NCBI RefSeq assembly: GCF_021502675.1
Contig: NZ_JAKFHA010000009.1
Location: 62,001-126,000, forward strand
Direction of reading: 5' to 3'
DNA length: 64,000 nt
From: Yinghuangia soli
GTDB taxonomy: Bacteria; Actinomycetota; Actinomycetes; Streptomycetales; Streptomycetaceae
Below, piece after piece: positions 9,342 to 18,804 of this stretch. Each line of letters opens with the position of its first letter. The stretch's first letter is position 1. The translations under genes and the position numbers were made by a program. Under the pieces are notes generated by a model. The model saw nothing but the letters and a program-made list of their open reading frames with translations, did no database searches and was not told the DNA's origin.

Positions 9342-10049
9342 ATGGCAGCTCCGGCATCCCCGTCGCGCTCGTCGTCCGCTCCGGGCTCGGCGCGCAGGTC
9401 GTACGGCCAGGCGTGCCCGATCGCGCATGCGCTGGACATCGTGGGGGAGCGCTGGGCCCTGCTCGTGGTGCGCGAACTGCGCCTGGGCCCGCGCCGCTAC
9501 GCCGACCTGCAGGCCGCGCTGCCGGGTGCGGGCAGCAGCGTGCTGGCCCAGCGCCTGCGCGACCTGGAGGCGACCGGGGTGCTGCGGCGCCGCACATTGC
9601 CCCCGCCCGCGGCCGCCAAGGTGTACGAACTCACCGAGTGGGGCGCCGAGTTGGAACCCGTCTTCGATGCGCTGCGGACCTGGGGCATGCGGTCGCCGGT
9701 GGTCCCCCTGACCGGGGAGATCACCGCGGACACGGTGTTCCTGGGCCTGCGGGCGTTCTTCGCGGCGACTCCGGAGACGCCCTGGACCGCGTCGTTCCGG
9801 TTCGTGCTGGAGCGGGACGTCTACCGGGTGGACGTCGTCGACGGCCGGCTCGCCGGGGTCGTCCGCGGCGACACCGCGGCGGCGCCCGACGTCGAGGTCA
9901 CGGGCGACCAGCGCACCCTCCAGGCCGTACTGACGCACCAGGTACCGCTGAAGAAGGCGCTGGCCGCCGGGACCGTCGCGGTCACCGGGGGCGCGGCCGG
10001 GCCGGGACACCTGGAGCGCCTGGTCGACGCCCTGCCGCGGCGCGGCTGA
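9342..10049 (+). CDS. HxlR-family transcriptional regulator
   Basis: 235 residues. The winged helix-turn-helix reads CPIAHALDIVGERWALLVVR, then LGPRRYADLQAALPG and SSVLAQRLRDLEATGVLRRR: the classic HxlR signature with its N-terminal Cys, which senses redox or electrophiles in several family members. A C-terminal about 100-residue domain (TADTVFLGLRAFFAAT to VAVTGGAAGPGHLERLVDAL) resembles an SCP2-like sterol-binding fold that could bind a hydrophobic ligand. ATG with GAGG five bases upstream. It diverges from the alpha/beta hydrolase; autoregulation through the shared operator is likely. Confidence 0.85.
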   Translation: MAAPASPSRSSSAPGSARRSYGQACPIAHALDIVGERWALLVVRELRLGPRRYADLQAALPGAGSSVLAQRLRDLEATGVLRRRTLPPPAAAKVYELTEWGAELEPVFDALRTWGMRSPVVPLTGEITADTVFLGLRAFFAATPETPWTASFRFVLERDVYRVDVVDGRLAGVVRGDTAAAPDVEVTGDQRTLQAVLTHQVPLKKALAAGTVAVTGGAAGPGHLERLVDALPRRG

Positions 10050-10131
10050 CCCGCGGGCCGACCCGCGGGCGGGCCGTCGGTCGGTACGGCACGCCCGCGG
10101 GTGCCGGGCCCCCTTCCGCAGGGTCTGTCGA

Positions 10132-12291
10132 TCAGCCTGCGGCCCAGCGCGCGCGTTCCGCCGCGAAGGCGGACTCGCGGCGGGCGGTGAACTCCGCGGC
10201 CTGGCGCTCCTGCTCGGCGCCGATCAGGATGTTCGCCGCGGTCAAGTCGTCCCAGGTCAGCGTGGCCTCGCGGACCTCCAGGCCGGCGCGTCCGGCGGCG
10301 ACGTCGGCGCGCAGCCGCAGCAACTCGTCGGCAGGCACCGGGCGGAACCGGAGCCGGTCGAAGAGGCGGAGCAGCCAGGGCGGTTCCTGTACACCGTCAG
10401 GAGGCGCGTCGGTGAGCCGCCAGACCGGCACGGTACGGCCGACCAGCTGATAGCCGCCGGGCCCCTCCATGCCGTACACGCACAGGTAGACCCCGCCGAT
10501 GCCGACCGCGTTCTCCGGCGTCCAGGTACGCGCCGGGTCGTACTTGGTGGTGACCAACCGGTGGCGGGGATCGAGCGGGACCGCGACGGGCGCGCCGAGA
10601 TAGACGTCGCCGAGCCCGAGGACCAGATAGGTGGCGGCTTCGACGACGGCGAAGACGTCGTCGCGGGTGCCGAGGTCGTTGACGCGCCGGATGAACTCGA
10701 CGTTGTCGGGGCACCAGGGGGCGTCGGGGCGGACGCCGCGCTGGTAGCGCTGCATGGCCTCGTGCGCGGCGGGGTCGTCCAGCGAGATGGGCAGGACGAC
10801 TTCGCGGACCGGGAGTTCGATGCCGCGCGGGTCGGGCAGGCCGGTCCAGCACTCGGCGATCCGCCCGGCGATCTCTTCGGCGATTCCGGGGGCGAGGCGG
10901 TCGTGCGGAGGGTGCGCGGGGTCGAAGGCGAGGAGCAGCGAGCGGACGCCTTCGACGGTTTCGGTGACCGCGGCGAGCGGGTTGCCGGGTGCGGTGCGGG
11001 CCGCGAGGGCTTGGGCGAGCAGGTGGATCTGCAGCCTTACGGTGAGGTCGAGGCGCGGTGGACCGGCCTCGACGAGGAGGTGGTGGTCGCCGGAGCGGCG
11101 TACCGCCAGCGCGGGCCGGAGGCCGTCGGCGGGCAGTTCCAGGAGGGCGGCCGGCCGGTCGGGCGCGGCCGCGGGGGAGTGGTCCGATGAGTGCCGGCCG
11201 TGTGCGGTGCGGTGGGCTGCGGCGCTTGCCGGGTGGGCGAGTTCGGCGGTGCGGGCGCGGTCGGCGCGGGCTGCCTCCGCGGGGGTGACGGGGACGAGGC
11301 GGACCCGGTCGTCGGGCCGGGCCTGCGCGAGTTTCCAGCGGTCCGCGCGGATGACCGCGGCCGGGACGACGAATCCGCCCAGGCTCGGGCCGTCGGGTCC
11401 GACGATGACCGGGGTGTTGCCGGACAGCATGATGCCGCCGACGGGATAGGCGCTGTCGTGGATGTTGCTGGGGTGCAGGCCCGCTTCACCGCCGTCCTCG
11501 CGGGCCCACGCGGGGGCCGGCCCGACCAGGCGTACGCCGGTGCGGTCGGCGCGGTGGTCGACGCGCCACTCGGCGGCGAAGAGGTCCCGGACGCCGTCTT
11601 CGGTGAGGTGTTCGGGGGCGCCGTGCGGGCCGGGGACGACGCGGAGTTCCCAGGTGTCGGCGAGTTCCGGGAGCAGGTCGGTGACGTCGGCGGGGGCGGT
11701 GAGGTTCTCCGCCGAGCCGACCGGAAGCGCGTCCCCCGCGGCGAGTGCCCGGCCGCCGTGCCCGCCGAACTTGCCGAGCAGGAACGTGGTGCGGCTGCCG
11801 AGGACGGCCGGGACGGCGATGCCGCCGCCGACCGCGAGGTACTGGCGCAGGCCCGGGCCGCCGGTGTCGCCCAGGTCGAGGACCTGGCCGGGGGCGACGA
11901 CGGTGACCCGACCGGGTCGGACAGGGCGTCCGTCGAGCGTGGCGTGGCCGACGGCTCCGGTGAGGCAGACCAGGGCGCGTTGCACGAAGCGCAGGCTGGG
12001 GCCGCGGAGGACGGATTCGAGTCCGGCGGCGGTGCGCGGGTTGCCGACGGCGGTGTTGGCGAGGGCGAACGAGCGGTCGTCGAATGCTCCGGAGGGCGGG
12101 ACGCCCACGCCCCACAGGCCGCGTCGTCCGTCGAGATCGACGACCAGGGTCTGGACGCCGGGGGTCAGGACGGTGAAGCCGCCGACCGGCGGCGCGGCCG
12201 GTGCCGTGCCGTGGGGCGCCGCCGGAGTTGTCGTGCGGCGGTCCGGCCCGGGCGGTGCGTGCGTGCGGGGGCCGGTGGCGACGGGGGTCAT
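10132..12291 (-). CDS. Carboxyltransferase (AHS2-AHS1) part of guanidine/urea carboxylase
   Basis: 719 residues. Seen: an AHS2/PxpC-type domain (about 37-345; [25 protein letters not shown]), a linker, an AHS1/PxpB-type domain (from about 395; [38 protein letters not shown]), and a C-terminal helix region typical of urea carboxylase just before its biotin domain. The protein stops there with no biotin-lysine motif and has no N-terminal biotin carboxylase, so it is only the carboxyltransferase half. Full-length relatives carboxylate urea or, in riboswitch-linked operons, guanidine. It overlaps the DUF1989 gene by ATGA and is last in the operon. The biotin carboxylase and carrier must come from elsewhere if the enzyme works. 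Confidence 0.85.
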   Translation of the reverse strand: MTPVATGPRTHAPPGPDRRTTTPAAPHGTAPAAPPVGGFTVLTPGVQTLVVDLDGRRGLWGVGVPPSGAFDDRSFALANTAVGNPRTAAGLESVLRGPSLRFVQRALVCLTGAVGHATLDGRPVRPGRVTVVAPGQVLDLGDTGGPGLRQYLAVGGGIAVPAVLGSRTTFLLGKFGGHGGRALAAGDALPVGSAENLTAPADVTDLLPELADTWELRVVPGPHGAPEHLTEDGVRDLFAAEWRVDHRADRTGVRLVGPAPAWAREDGGEAGLHPSNIHDSAYPVGGIMLSGNTPVIVGPDGPSLGGFVVPAAVIRADRWKLAQARPDDRVRLVPVTPAEAARADRARTAELAHPASAAAHRTAHGRHSSDHSPAAAPDRPAALLELPADGLRPALAVRRSGDHHLLVEAGPPRLDLTVRLQIHLLAQALAARTAPGNPLAAVTETVEGVRSLLLAFDPAHPPHDRLAPGIAEEIAGRIAECWTGLPDPRGIELPVREVVLPISLDDPAAHEAMQRYQRGVRPDAPWCPDNVEFIRRVNDLGTRDDVFAVVEAATYLVLGLGDVYLGAPVAVPLDPRHRLVTTKYDPARTWTPENAVGIGGVYLCVYGMEGPGGYQLVGRTVPVWRLTDAPPDGVQEPPWLLRLFDRLRFRPVPADELLRLRADVAAGRAGLEVREATLTWDDLTAANILIGAEQERQAAEFTARRESAFAAERARWAAG

Positions 12292-12923
12292 GGCGTCCAC
12301 CCGATGAGGCGTACGGGGGTGGGGTCGTAGCCGTTGCACGGGTTGTTGAGCTGCGGGCAGTTGCTGACCATGACGAGGATGTCGCGCTCGGCGCGGAGTT
12401 CCACGTGCTTGCCGGGGGCGGAGACGCCGTCCGCGAAGGTGAGTCCGCCGTCCGGGGTGAGCGGCACGTTCATGAAGAAGTTGACGTTGTGCGTCAGGTC
12501 CCGCTTGCCGAGGCCGCGTCCCCAGGCCATGGCCTCGCGCACGAAGGTGGTGCGGCAGGCGTGCTGGTGCCGGGTGTGCTCGCCGTAGCGGACGGCGTTG
12601 CTCTCCTGAGCGCACGCGCCGCCCAGCGTGTCGTGGCGGCCGCAGGTGTCGTCGACGATCGTGGCGAGCGGGTCGAGCCCGGTGGAGAGCAGGACCGAGC
12701 CGGTGGTGAGGTAGACCGCGCCTTGTTCGCGGATGGTGTCGACGGCGCTGTAGCGGTTGGCGTAGTCGCGGGCGTCGAAGAAGAGCGTGTCGACGGCCTG
12801 GTTGCCGCACAGGTCGACGATGCGCAGGTGGGCGCCGGCCGGGAGTTCGCCGGTCCAGCCGGCCCCGGCGCCGACGGTGGCGTCGAACAGCGTGGTCGTC
12901 GCGGTGATTGCGGGTGCGGTCAT
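12288..12923 (-). CDS. DUF1989 protein, carboxyguanidine deiminase-type subunit (CgdB/CgdA-like)
   Basis: 211 residues. DUF1989 ('urea carboxylase-associated') fold: [27 protein letters not shown] with conserved Cys, an RHQHACR His/Cys cluster fit for zinc, [18 protein letters not shown], and terminal [20 protein letters not shown]. In characterised operons two such proteins form carboxyguanidine deiminase, which turns carboxyguanidine into allophanate. It is coupled by ATGA overlaps to both neighbours. The assignment to guanidine rather than urea rests on the ykkC riboswitch upstream. Confidence 0.85.
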   Translation of the reverse strand: MTAPAITATTTLFDATVGAGAGWTGELPAGAHLRIVDLCGNQAVDTLFFDARDYANRYSAVDTIREQGAVYLTTGSVLLSTGLDPLATIVDDTCGRHDTLGGACAQESNAVRYGEHTRHQHACRTTFVREAMAWGRGLGKRDLTHNVNFFMNVPLTPDGGLTFADGVSAPGKHVELRAERDILVMVSNCPQLNNPCNGYDPTPVRLIGWTP

Positions 12924-13630
12924 GCCAGGCTCCTCTCGGTCGCGGCCAGCGCGCGGCCGGACTCCGCGCGGAACAGGCGAGCCGGGTCGTCGGGGCCCGG
13001 TGCGGGGACCGCGGCGACGGTGGCGCGGATGCGGGCCGGGGCCCAGGCCGGATTCGGGTCGAGCGGGTGCGGTGCGCTGGACAGGACCACCAACAGGTCC
13101 TGCTCGGCGCGGAGTTCGGCCCAGTCGCCGGCGGACGCATGTCCGGGGACGAAGGCGAGCGTGCCGCGTTCGTCGCCGTCCGGGACGACCTTGGTGAACA
13201 GGTTGGCGGTGGCGTGCAGGTCGCGGCGGCCGAGGCCGTGCTTCGCGAGTTCGTCGAGGAGTCCCGCGCGGGCGCTGCGCCGCCAGGCGTTGCGGTCGGC
13301 GGCGTAGTCGGAGGGTCCCCAGCGGGCGTCGAGATGGGCGTCGGTGCTATGCCCGGTGACGGCGTCGTGCCAGTCCAGGGACGAGCCGGTCAGGGTGGCC
13401 AGCGCGCGGCCCATGTCGGACATGAGGACGAGCGGCGGACGCAGGCAGGCCGACATCTGCGCCTTGAGAGTGTCGGGGACGTTGAGGCGTTCGAGGGGGT
13501 CGGCGGCCGCGAACATCAGCACGGAGACGTTGGCGCCGTCGTCGAGGCAGGTCAGGCGCAGGGCGCGGTGCCGGTTCAGGCGCACGGTCCAGGCCGCGCC
13601 CGCGGCGATGTCGTGGGCGTACGCGGTCAC
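12920..13630 (-). CDS. DUF1989 protein, second deiminase-type subunit
   Basis: 236 residues, paralogous to the downstream gene: [71 protein letters not shown] and the end-motif [13 protein letters not shown]. It lacks the dense His/Cys cluster of its partner, as expected if the two form a heteromer with one catalytic and one supporting subunit; that division is inference. It starts with GTG overlapping the permease stop (GTGA) and ends ATGA into the next gene. Confidence 0.8.
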   Translation of the reverse strand: MTAYAHDIAAGAAWTVRLNRHRALRLTCLDDGANVSVLMFAAADPLERLNVPDTLKAQMSACLRPPLVLMSDMGRALATLTGSSLDWHDAVTGHSTDAHLDARWGPSDYAADRNAWRRSARAGLLDELAKHGLGRRDLHATANLFTKVVPDGDERGTLAFVPGHASAGDWAELRAEQDLLVVLSSAPHPLDPNPAWAPARIRATVAAVPAPGPDDPARLFRAESGRALAATERSLA

Positions 13631-15177
13631 GAGGCGGCCTCCGCGGGGAGCGGCAGGACCGCGGCGCCGCGGGCGCGTTCGCGGCGCAGCAGCGCGTACG
13701 CCCCGGCACCGATGGCGAGCGCGCCGGCCACGAACAGCACGGCGAAGTACTCCAGGTACCAGTGGCCGCCGGCCGGGTCGTACACCTCGGCGCGCGGCCA
13801 GCCGATGTTGACCAGCATCAGGAGGCCGTACACGACCGCGCCCGCGTTGACGGCGATGCCGAACCGGCCGAGGGAGAAGCCGTCGTGCGCGGGCAGGCGG
13901 CCGCGCAGCCGGGCGGCCAGCAGCGGGAGGGTGACCAGCAGGTAGGCGCCGTAGACCAGGACGATCGCCACCGACGTCAGCGCGGTGAACAGCTCGGCGC
14001 GGCCGACGTTGACGAGCAGCAGCGCGGCCGCAAGGACGCCGATGACCAGGGCGGGCAGCACGGGAGTGCCGGTGCGCGGCGAGACCTTGGCGAGGCGTGC
14101 GGAGCCGGGCAGCACGCCGTCCCGCGACATCGAGAAGACCAGGCGGGTGGCGGCGGTCTGGATGGCGAGCGTGCACACGAACATCGCGATGGCGACGTCG
14201 ACCAGCAGCGCCTTGCCGAGGCCGGTGCCGAGTTGGGCGGTCAGGACGTAGGGGAGGCCGCCCGCGGCCAGTTCGCCGTCCGTGACGCTGGGCGCGGCCA
14301 TGAGCGCGCCGAGCAGCAGCAGGAGGCCCGCGACGCCGGAGGCGACCAGGGCGCGGATGATGGCGCGCGGTGCGGTCCGGCGCGGGTTCTTGGTCTCCTC
14401 GGCGAGTTCGCCCGCGCTGTCGAAGCCGTACATGACGTACGCCGCCATCAGCGCGGAGACCAGGAACGCGCCGAAGTAGCTGCCGCTGCCCTCGACGCCA
14501 CCGGTGTCGGTGACCACCGACGGACCCCGCTCGGCGTGCACGAACAGCAGCGCGATCAGCAGCGCGATGCCGACAAGTTCGCAGGCCACGCCGACGCTGT
14601 TGACCAGCGACATGACCTTCACGCCGACCGCGGTGATCACCGTGGTGACGGCGATCAGGACGGTGCCCAGGAGGACGGCGTTGGTGGCGCCGTCCGACGA
14701 GGTCAGCGCGGTCTCGGTGCCGACGATCTGGAAGCCGGACCAGATGCGGGGGAGGACCACCTGCAGCGCGATGGCCGCGGCGGCCACCGAGACGATCTGC
14801 CCGATCAGCATGAGCCAGCCCGCGAACCAGCCCGTCACGCCCGTCGACAGGCGCCGCGACCACTGGTAGACGCACCCGGCGATCGGGTAGCGGGCGGCGA
14901 GTTCGGCGAAGCACAGCGCGACGAGGAGCTGCCCGGCGAACACGATCGGCCAGGTCCAGAAGAACGCCGGGCCGCCGAACGAGAACCCGAACGCGAACAG
15001 CTGGAAGACCGTGGTCAGGATCGACACGAACGAGAACCCGGCCGCGAACGATGCGAACGAGCCGAGCTTGCGGTGCAGTTGCTGCTCGTACCCGAACGAG
15101 GCGAGGTCGTGCGCGTCCGCGGCACCGGGCGCAGGGGGAGCCGGCGGCGGGCCGGACGGGGCGCTGATCGTGGTCAT
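13627..15177 (-). CDS. APC-superfamily permease (guanidine operon transporter)
   Basis: 516 residues with about 12 membrane segments. APC-family landmarks: the N-terminal FGYEQQLHRKLGSFASFAAG, GGPAFFWTWPIVFAGQLLVA, CFAELAARYPIAGCVYQWS, and YGFDSAGELAEETKNPRRTAPRAI. This subgroup regularly sits with urea-carboxylase-associated genes. Being first after a guanidine riboswitch, it probably imports guanidine or a guanidino compound; the substrate is inferred. The ATG is preceded by GGAAAGG. Confidence 0.85.
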   Translation of the reverse strand: MTTISAPSGPPPAPPAPGAADAHDLASFGYEQQLHRKLGSFASFAAGFSFVSILTTVFQLFAFGFSFGGPAFFWTWPIVFAGQLLVALCFAELAARYPIAGCVYQWSRRLSTGVTGWFAGWLMLIGQIVSVAAAAIALQVVLPRIWSGFQIVGTETALTSSDGATNAVLLGTVLIAVTTVITAVGVKVMSLVNSVGVACELVGIALLIALLFVHAERGPSVVTDTGGVEGSGSYFGAFLVSALMAAYVMYGFDSAGELAEETKNPRRTAPRAIIRALVASGVAGLLLLLGALMAAPSVTDGELAAGGLPYVLTAQLGTGLGKALLVDVAIAMFVCTLAIQTAATRLVFSMSRDGVLPGSARLAKVSPRTGTPVLPALVIGVLAAALLLVNVGRAELFTALTSVAIVLVYGAYLLVTLPLLAARLRGRLPAHDGFSLGRFGIAVNAGAVVYGLLMLVNIGWPRAEVYDPAGGHWYLEYFAVLFVAGALAIGAGAYALLRRERARGAAVLPLPAEAAS

Positions 15178-15449
15178 GGCAGGAGCCTTTCCGCGCAGGA
15201 GCCGGCCCCGTGGGGCGCGGCGCAGGGGTGGGCGCTGGAGAGAGCGGGCCGCGGCCGGGGCATAGAGGACCGGGCGGCGGCGGGCACTGCAGGAGATGCC
15301 GGAGCTGCGGGCGGCACGGCAGGACGGCGCCCGGGGTGCGGATCCGGGGCTGTTGCTGCGGCCGTCCGGAACACCGGTGCGGCGGGAGAATGCTGACGGG
15401 ACGTCACGGGCGGCTCCCCGGGACCGGGATCCGGACATGCCGGATCGAC

Positions 15450-15560
15450 CTGGCCTCCCGGGCTTTTCTCCCGCCGTGGAACGGGGCCTGGGCCCCGCCT
15501 GCGGCTCTCGGACCAGACCCGCCGGCACCTTCCGGTGCCGAGCGGCGGAACCCTAGCCGC
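15450..15560 (-). promoter_or_regulatory. Guanidine-I (ykkC) riboswitch
   Basis: On the minus strand all three conserved ykkC blocks occur in order and spacing: CTAGGGTTCCG (15556-15546), CTGGTCCGAGAG (15516-15505) and ACGG..GGGA.AAAAGCCCGGGAG (15477-15455). Stems form between them. The aptamer senses guanidinium and usually switches export, carboxylation or uptake genes on. Here about 270 bases separate it from the permease start. A 7-bp hairpin (GATCCGG/CCGGATC, 15428-15446) lies just downstream and may be part of the expression platform. Confidence 0.93.
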
Positions 15561-15701
15561 GCCCCGCCGTCGAGCGGGTCGCGTCCCAGTACAGGGACGG
15601 CCTGTTTCCGCTGGCGCCCCGGCGTGTTGCCGCCGTGTGAAAGAGATCTGACGGCGCCTCGGATGCCGACACGTGTCGTACGGCGGTCGGGCCGGCGGGC
15701 G

Positions 15702-16865
15702 TCAGATCAGGTGCGGCAGGCGGCGCCGGGTCGACCCCGGGGTGGCGCGCCGCGGGCGCTGCAGCACCAGCGCGGCGGCGTCGTCCTGCAGCGGGCCGCC
15801 GGTGTGGCCGCGCAGGTCGCTGTACAGGTGCAGCACGATGTGCTGCGGCCAGGCCCGGCTCCACCCGGCCAGCCGGGCCGCGGCGGGGTAGAACCGGCCG
15901 TCCTCGTCCCGGGCTTCGCTGATGCCGTCCGTGGTGGCGACCAGCGTGTCGCCCGGCGCGAACGGGATCTCGTGCTCCACGTACCGCACACCGCCCGGAT
16001 ACAGCGGCGCCAGGCCGAGCGGCGGAGCGATGTCGGCGAGCTCGATCTCGGTCGACGAACCGTCCCGCAGCATGATGGGCGGCGTATGCCCGCAGGTGAT
16101 CAGCCGCAGCGTGTCCGGATCGTCGAACGCCATCAGCAGCGCCGTCGCGAAGCGCTCCCCGGGCGGCCCGGTGCGTTCCGAGGTCAGCCGGTGGATCCGG
16201 CCCTCCAAGCGGGCAGCAACCTCGGTCAAATCCTTCTCGTGGTACGCCGCCTCGCGGAACGTCGCCATCAGCGCGGCAGCGGTGTTCACCGCCGGCAGGC
16301 CCTTGCCGCGCACGTCCCCGATCAGCATCCGGATGCCGTGCGGCCCGTCCACCACCGCGTAGAAGTCGCCGCCGACGAGCGTTTCCGCCTCCGCGGCCAT
16401 GTAGAGGCTCGCCAGGTCCAGCCCGGGCAGCCGCGGTGGCACCGGCTCCAGCACCGCACTCTGCAGCGTCATCGCCACCGAACGCGCATGCCGCAGCTGC
16501 GCCTCGCGGCGCAGCCTCGTCGACGTCACCCCGTACGCCACCAGGCCGAGCGCACCGATCACCGTGACGTGAATGAACTTCGAGGTGACCGTGGTGGATT
16601 CGTAGTAGGTGACCAGCACCACCGAACTCGCGGTCGCGACGGTCGCCAGCGCGGCCACCTGCCGCTTGCTGCACACACCCGCGGCGGCCGGTGCGACGAG
16701 GCCCAGCGCCACCGCCCCCGGGATCGCCGGATCGACCAGCGCGTCGATCACCGAGATCGCCACGATCGCGGCGAACGCGGCGATCGTGGCCCGGCGGTCC
16801 CCGGGCGAGGGCTCGGGGCCGACCGCCCGGCTGTCGGCGGCGCGCCGCAGGCGTCTGAGGGTCAT
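15702..16865 (-). CDS. Membrane-bound PP2C/SpoIIE-type serine phosphatase
   Basis: 387 residues. Seen: four membrane segments between about 27 and 114 forming an N-terminal sensor region, then a SpoIIE/PP2C domain with GGDFYAVVD (165-173), IGDVRGKGLPAVNTAA (182-197), a CGHTPP segment and TDGISEARDEDG near the end. These supply the metal-binding Asp residues. Such phosphatases act on anti-anti-sigma factors or other phosphoproteins in Streptomyces signalling. ATG 16865 is used; an upstream in-frame start at 17021 would add an unlikely arginine-rich leader. It stands alone, in the same direction as the guanidine operon but about 140 bases upstream of the riboswitch. Confidence 0.85.
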   Translation of the reverse strand: MTLRRLRRAADSRAVGPEPSPGDRRATIAAFAAIVAISVIDALVDPAIPGAVALGLVAPAAAGVCSKRQVAALATVATASSVVLVTYYESTTVTSKFIHVTVIGALGLVAYGVTSTRLRREAQLRHARSVAMTLQSAVLEPVPPRLPGLDLASLYMAAEAETLVGGDFYAVVDGPHGIRMLIGDVRGKGLPAVNTAAALMATFREAAYHEKDLTEVAARLEGRIHRLTSERTGPPGERFATALLMAFDDPDTLRLITCGHTPPIMLRDGSSTEIELADIAPPLGLAPLYPGGVRYVEHEIPFAPGDTLVATTDGISEARDEDGRFYPAAARLAGWSRAWPQHIVLHLYSDLRGHTGGPLQDDAAALVLQRPRRATPGSTRRRLPHLI

Positions 16866-17057
16866 GGGCGTGCCTGTCGGTCCTGTCGGTCGAGGAGACG
16901 TCCCGTCGGGTGCCCGGACGACGGGCACGTCATGGTAGCCGGGACGGAGCCGCGAGCGCCCGGCCCGACTCCGTACGCCATGGGAAAGCCCCCGACCGAC
17001 ACCCGACCAGCACCCGAACAAGCAGAAGGGCCGCGGGAGTTGCCTCCGCGGCCCTTG

Positions 17058-17132
17058 TGGTGCGCGATACTGGGATTGAACCAGTGACCCCCACAGTGTC
17101 AGTGTGGTGCTCTCCCGCTGAGCTAATCGCGC
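17058..17132 (-). tRNA. tRNA-Val (GAC)
   Basis: Cloverleaf folds with acceptor GCGCGAT/ATCGCGC, D-arm TAGCTCAGCGGGAG, anticodon stem CCACA-CTGACAC-TGTGG giving anticodon GAC, and TPsiC arm GGTTCAATCCC. Discriminator A is followed by an encoded CCA. Confidence 0.97.
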
Positions 17133-17226
17133 GGGACGGACCTTGCGATCCGCGTCGATCCTACTACTCTTCCTGCGCCCCTCATGATCAGGGCCACCGC
17201 CTCGACGGTGGCCCGAACGATCGGGG

Positions 17227-17301
17227 TGGTGCGCGATACTGGGATTGAACCAGTGACCCCCACAGTGTCAGTGTGGTGCTCTCCCGCTGAGCTAATCGCG
17301 C
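17227..17301 (-). tRNA. tRNA-Val (GAC), second identical copy
   Basis: Base-for-base identical to the first copy including the encoded CCA, about 95 bases upstream of it on the same strand. A recent tandem duplication or gene conversion is the simplest reading. Confidence 0.97.
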
Positions 17302-17341
17302 GGGGAAGATCCTCCCGGCCGGAGCCGGTTCTCACTTCTCG

Positions 17342-17412
17342 AGGTGGAGACGGGATTTGAACCCGTGTAGACGGCTTTGCAGGCCGTTGCCTCGCCTCTC
17401 GGCCACTCCACC
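17342..17412 (-). tRNA. tRNA-Cys (GCA)
   Basis: Acceptor GGTGGAG/CTCCACC, D-arm GTGGCCGAGAGGC, anticodon loop CTGCAAA giving GCA, T-arm GGGTTCAAATCCC, discriminator U. CCA is not encoded. Confidence 0.96.
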
Positions 17413-17459
17413 ATGCGCAGGTCCGCGACCCGAAGGCCTTGGTCCCACGACTTCTTCCG

Positions 17460-17532
17460 AGCGGACGACGAGATTCGAACTCGCGACCCTCACCTTGGCA
17501 AGGTGATGCTCTACCAACTGAGCCACGTCCGC
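17460..17532 (-). tRNA. tRNA-Gly (GCC)
   Basis: Acceptor GCGGACG/CGTCCGC, D-arm GGCTCAGTTGGTAGAGC, anticodon stem TCACC-TTGCCAA-GGTGA giving GCC, T-arm GAGTTCGAATCTC, discriminator U. Probably first gene of the Gly-Cys-Val-Val transcript. Confidence 0.96.
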
Positions 17533-18759
17533 GTGCCGACCGTTCTGCGTTTCCGCTTCCTGGCGACGTGAAGAACTTTAGCGGAAACCCTGGCCAGCAC
17601 AAATTCCGTTTCCACCGAACCGCCGCACCACCCTCCCCGCACCCACCTCCACGCGCGCCCGCCGCATCGAACCCACCCACCCCGCAAGCCCGCCGCACTC
17701 ACCCGACCCCACCGCCCCCGCAGGACACACACAGCCCGCGCCGAGAGCAACGACCCCGGCCCAGACGACCCCTCACGCACCGACCGCGGGCGACGCCCCT
17801 CTCAGGCGTCGGCTGTGCACGGAGCGAGCGCGTCGTGGCGCGTCACCTGGCTTAGTGATGAGCCGCCCGCGCGGCAGTGCGGCCGTGGGAGTCGGGTACG
17901 TGCGAACCTTCGCGTGCTGTGCCGGCTTCGAGCGCCCGACACCTGCGCACCTCCGCCGAGCCCCCGCCGCATGCCGACCCGACGTTGCGCACCGCGCCGA
18001 GCGCCGCGTCGCCGGCGACGGCTACCCGGCCCGCCCATGTGCCCCTTTTGGGCAGCATGCATCGGCTGCGCCGACCTGCCACGGTCACTGGGTGCGTGCG
18101 CACCTACGGCAAGTCCCCTCCGCGTGCTGCGCCGACCGCGCGCGCTGCGCCGAGAGCCGTGTCGGCAACGGCGTCACCTGGCTCACTGATGCGCCTCTTG
18201 TGCGGAATGTGCCGCGCGTGGTCCCGGTTAGGCGACGCGCCTCTCGGACGGCGGGCATCGGCTGTGCACGGAGCGAGCGCGTCATGGCGCATCACCGGGC
18301 TTAGTGATGTGCCCGCCTGCGCGGCATTGCGGCCGTGGGAGTCGGGCACGTGCGAACTTTCGCGTGCTGTGCCGGCCTCGAGCGCTGCCGAGCGCCGTGT
18401 CGGCGACGGCGGGCCCGGCTGGGCGACGTGCCTCTCGAGCGGCAACTATCGGCAGTCCGCCTGCAGCAAGTCGCCTCAGCCTGTTGTGCCGACCTCGCGC
18501 GCGGCGCCAGCGGCAGCCTGCCCGCCGATGTGCTCCCAGCGCGCGGCATGCGGCGGTCTGCGGTAGGCACTGGGCTTGTGTGCACCTGCGGCAAGTTCCC
18601 TTTGCCTCCCGGCGGCCTCGCGCTATGCGCCGAGAGCGTCGTTGGCGGTGCGGTCCCAGCTTGGCGACGGGCCCCTAGCGCGGCATGCGCTGTGGGCGGC
18701 GGTGCGTGCGCGTGCCTGGGGTAAGTCCCGTTCGCCTTCTGCGCGGAGGCGCTCATGCA
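17533..18759. repeat. Non-coding region with degenerate ~120-bp direct repeats
   Basis: About 1.2 kb without a credible gene. The first 270 bases are strongly C-rich on the plus strand. From about 17805 on, related segments recur. The block starting CTGTGCACGGAGCGAGCGCG at 17812 and again at 18259 stays close to identical for about 125 bases. Inside it and elsewhere an anchor like GCGTGCTGTGCCG recurs near 17912, 18122, 18362, 18480, 18602 and 18731, spaced about 118-130 bases or twice that. Other shared pieces are GCGCCGAG-GCCGTGTCGGC and TGGGCGACG-GCCTCTC. Many short reading frames appear in all phases, so none is called. Confidence 0.7.
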
Positions 18760-18790
18760 GAAGGCCCGGTCCTTGGGGGACCGGGCCTTC
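18760..18790. terminator. Strong bidirectional hairpin
   Basis: Perfect 13-bp stem (GAAGGCCCGGTCC and its complement) with a five-base loop, 14 bases past the stop codon of the minus-strand DUF4328 gene. Confidence 0.85.
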
Positions 18791-18804
18791 TGGGGTGCTG
18801 CGGG

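Noticed and set aside
13762-15396. 544-codon plus-strand frame opposite the permease
   Set aside because: Antisense shadow of a clear APC permease and of the riboswitch.
17805-18740. Short Cys/Arg-rich frames through the repeat region
   Set aside because: Open frames occur in all phases, follow the repeats, and have no ribosome site or family signature.
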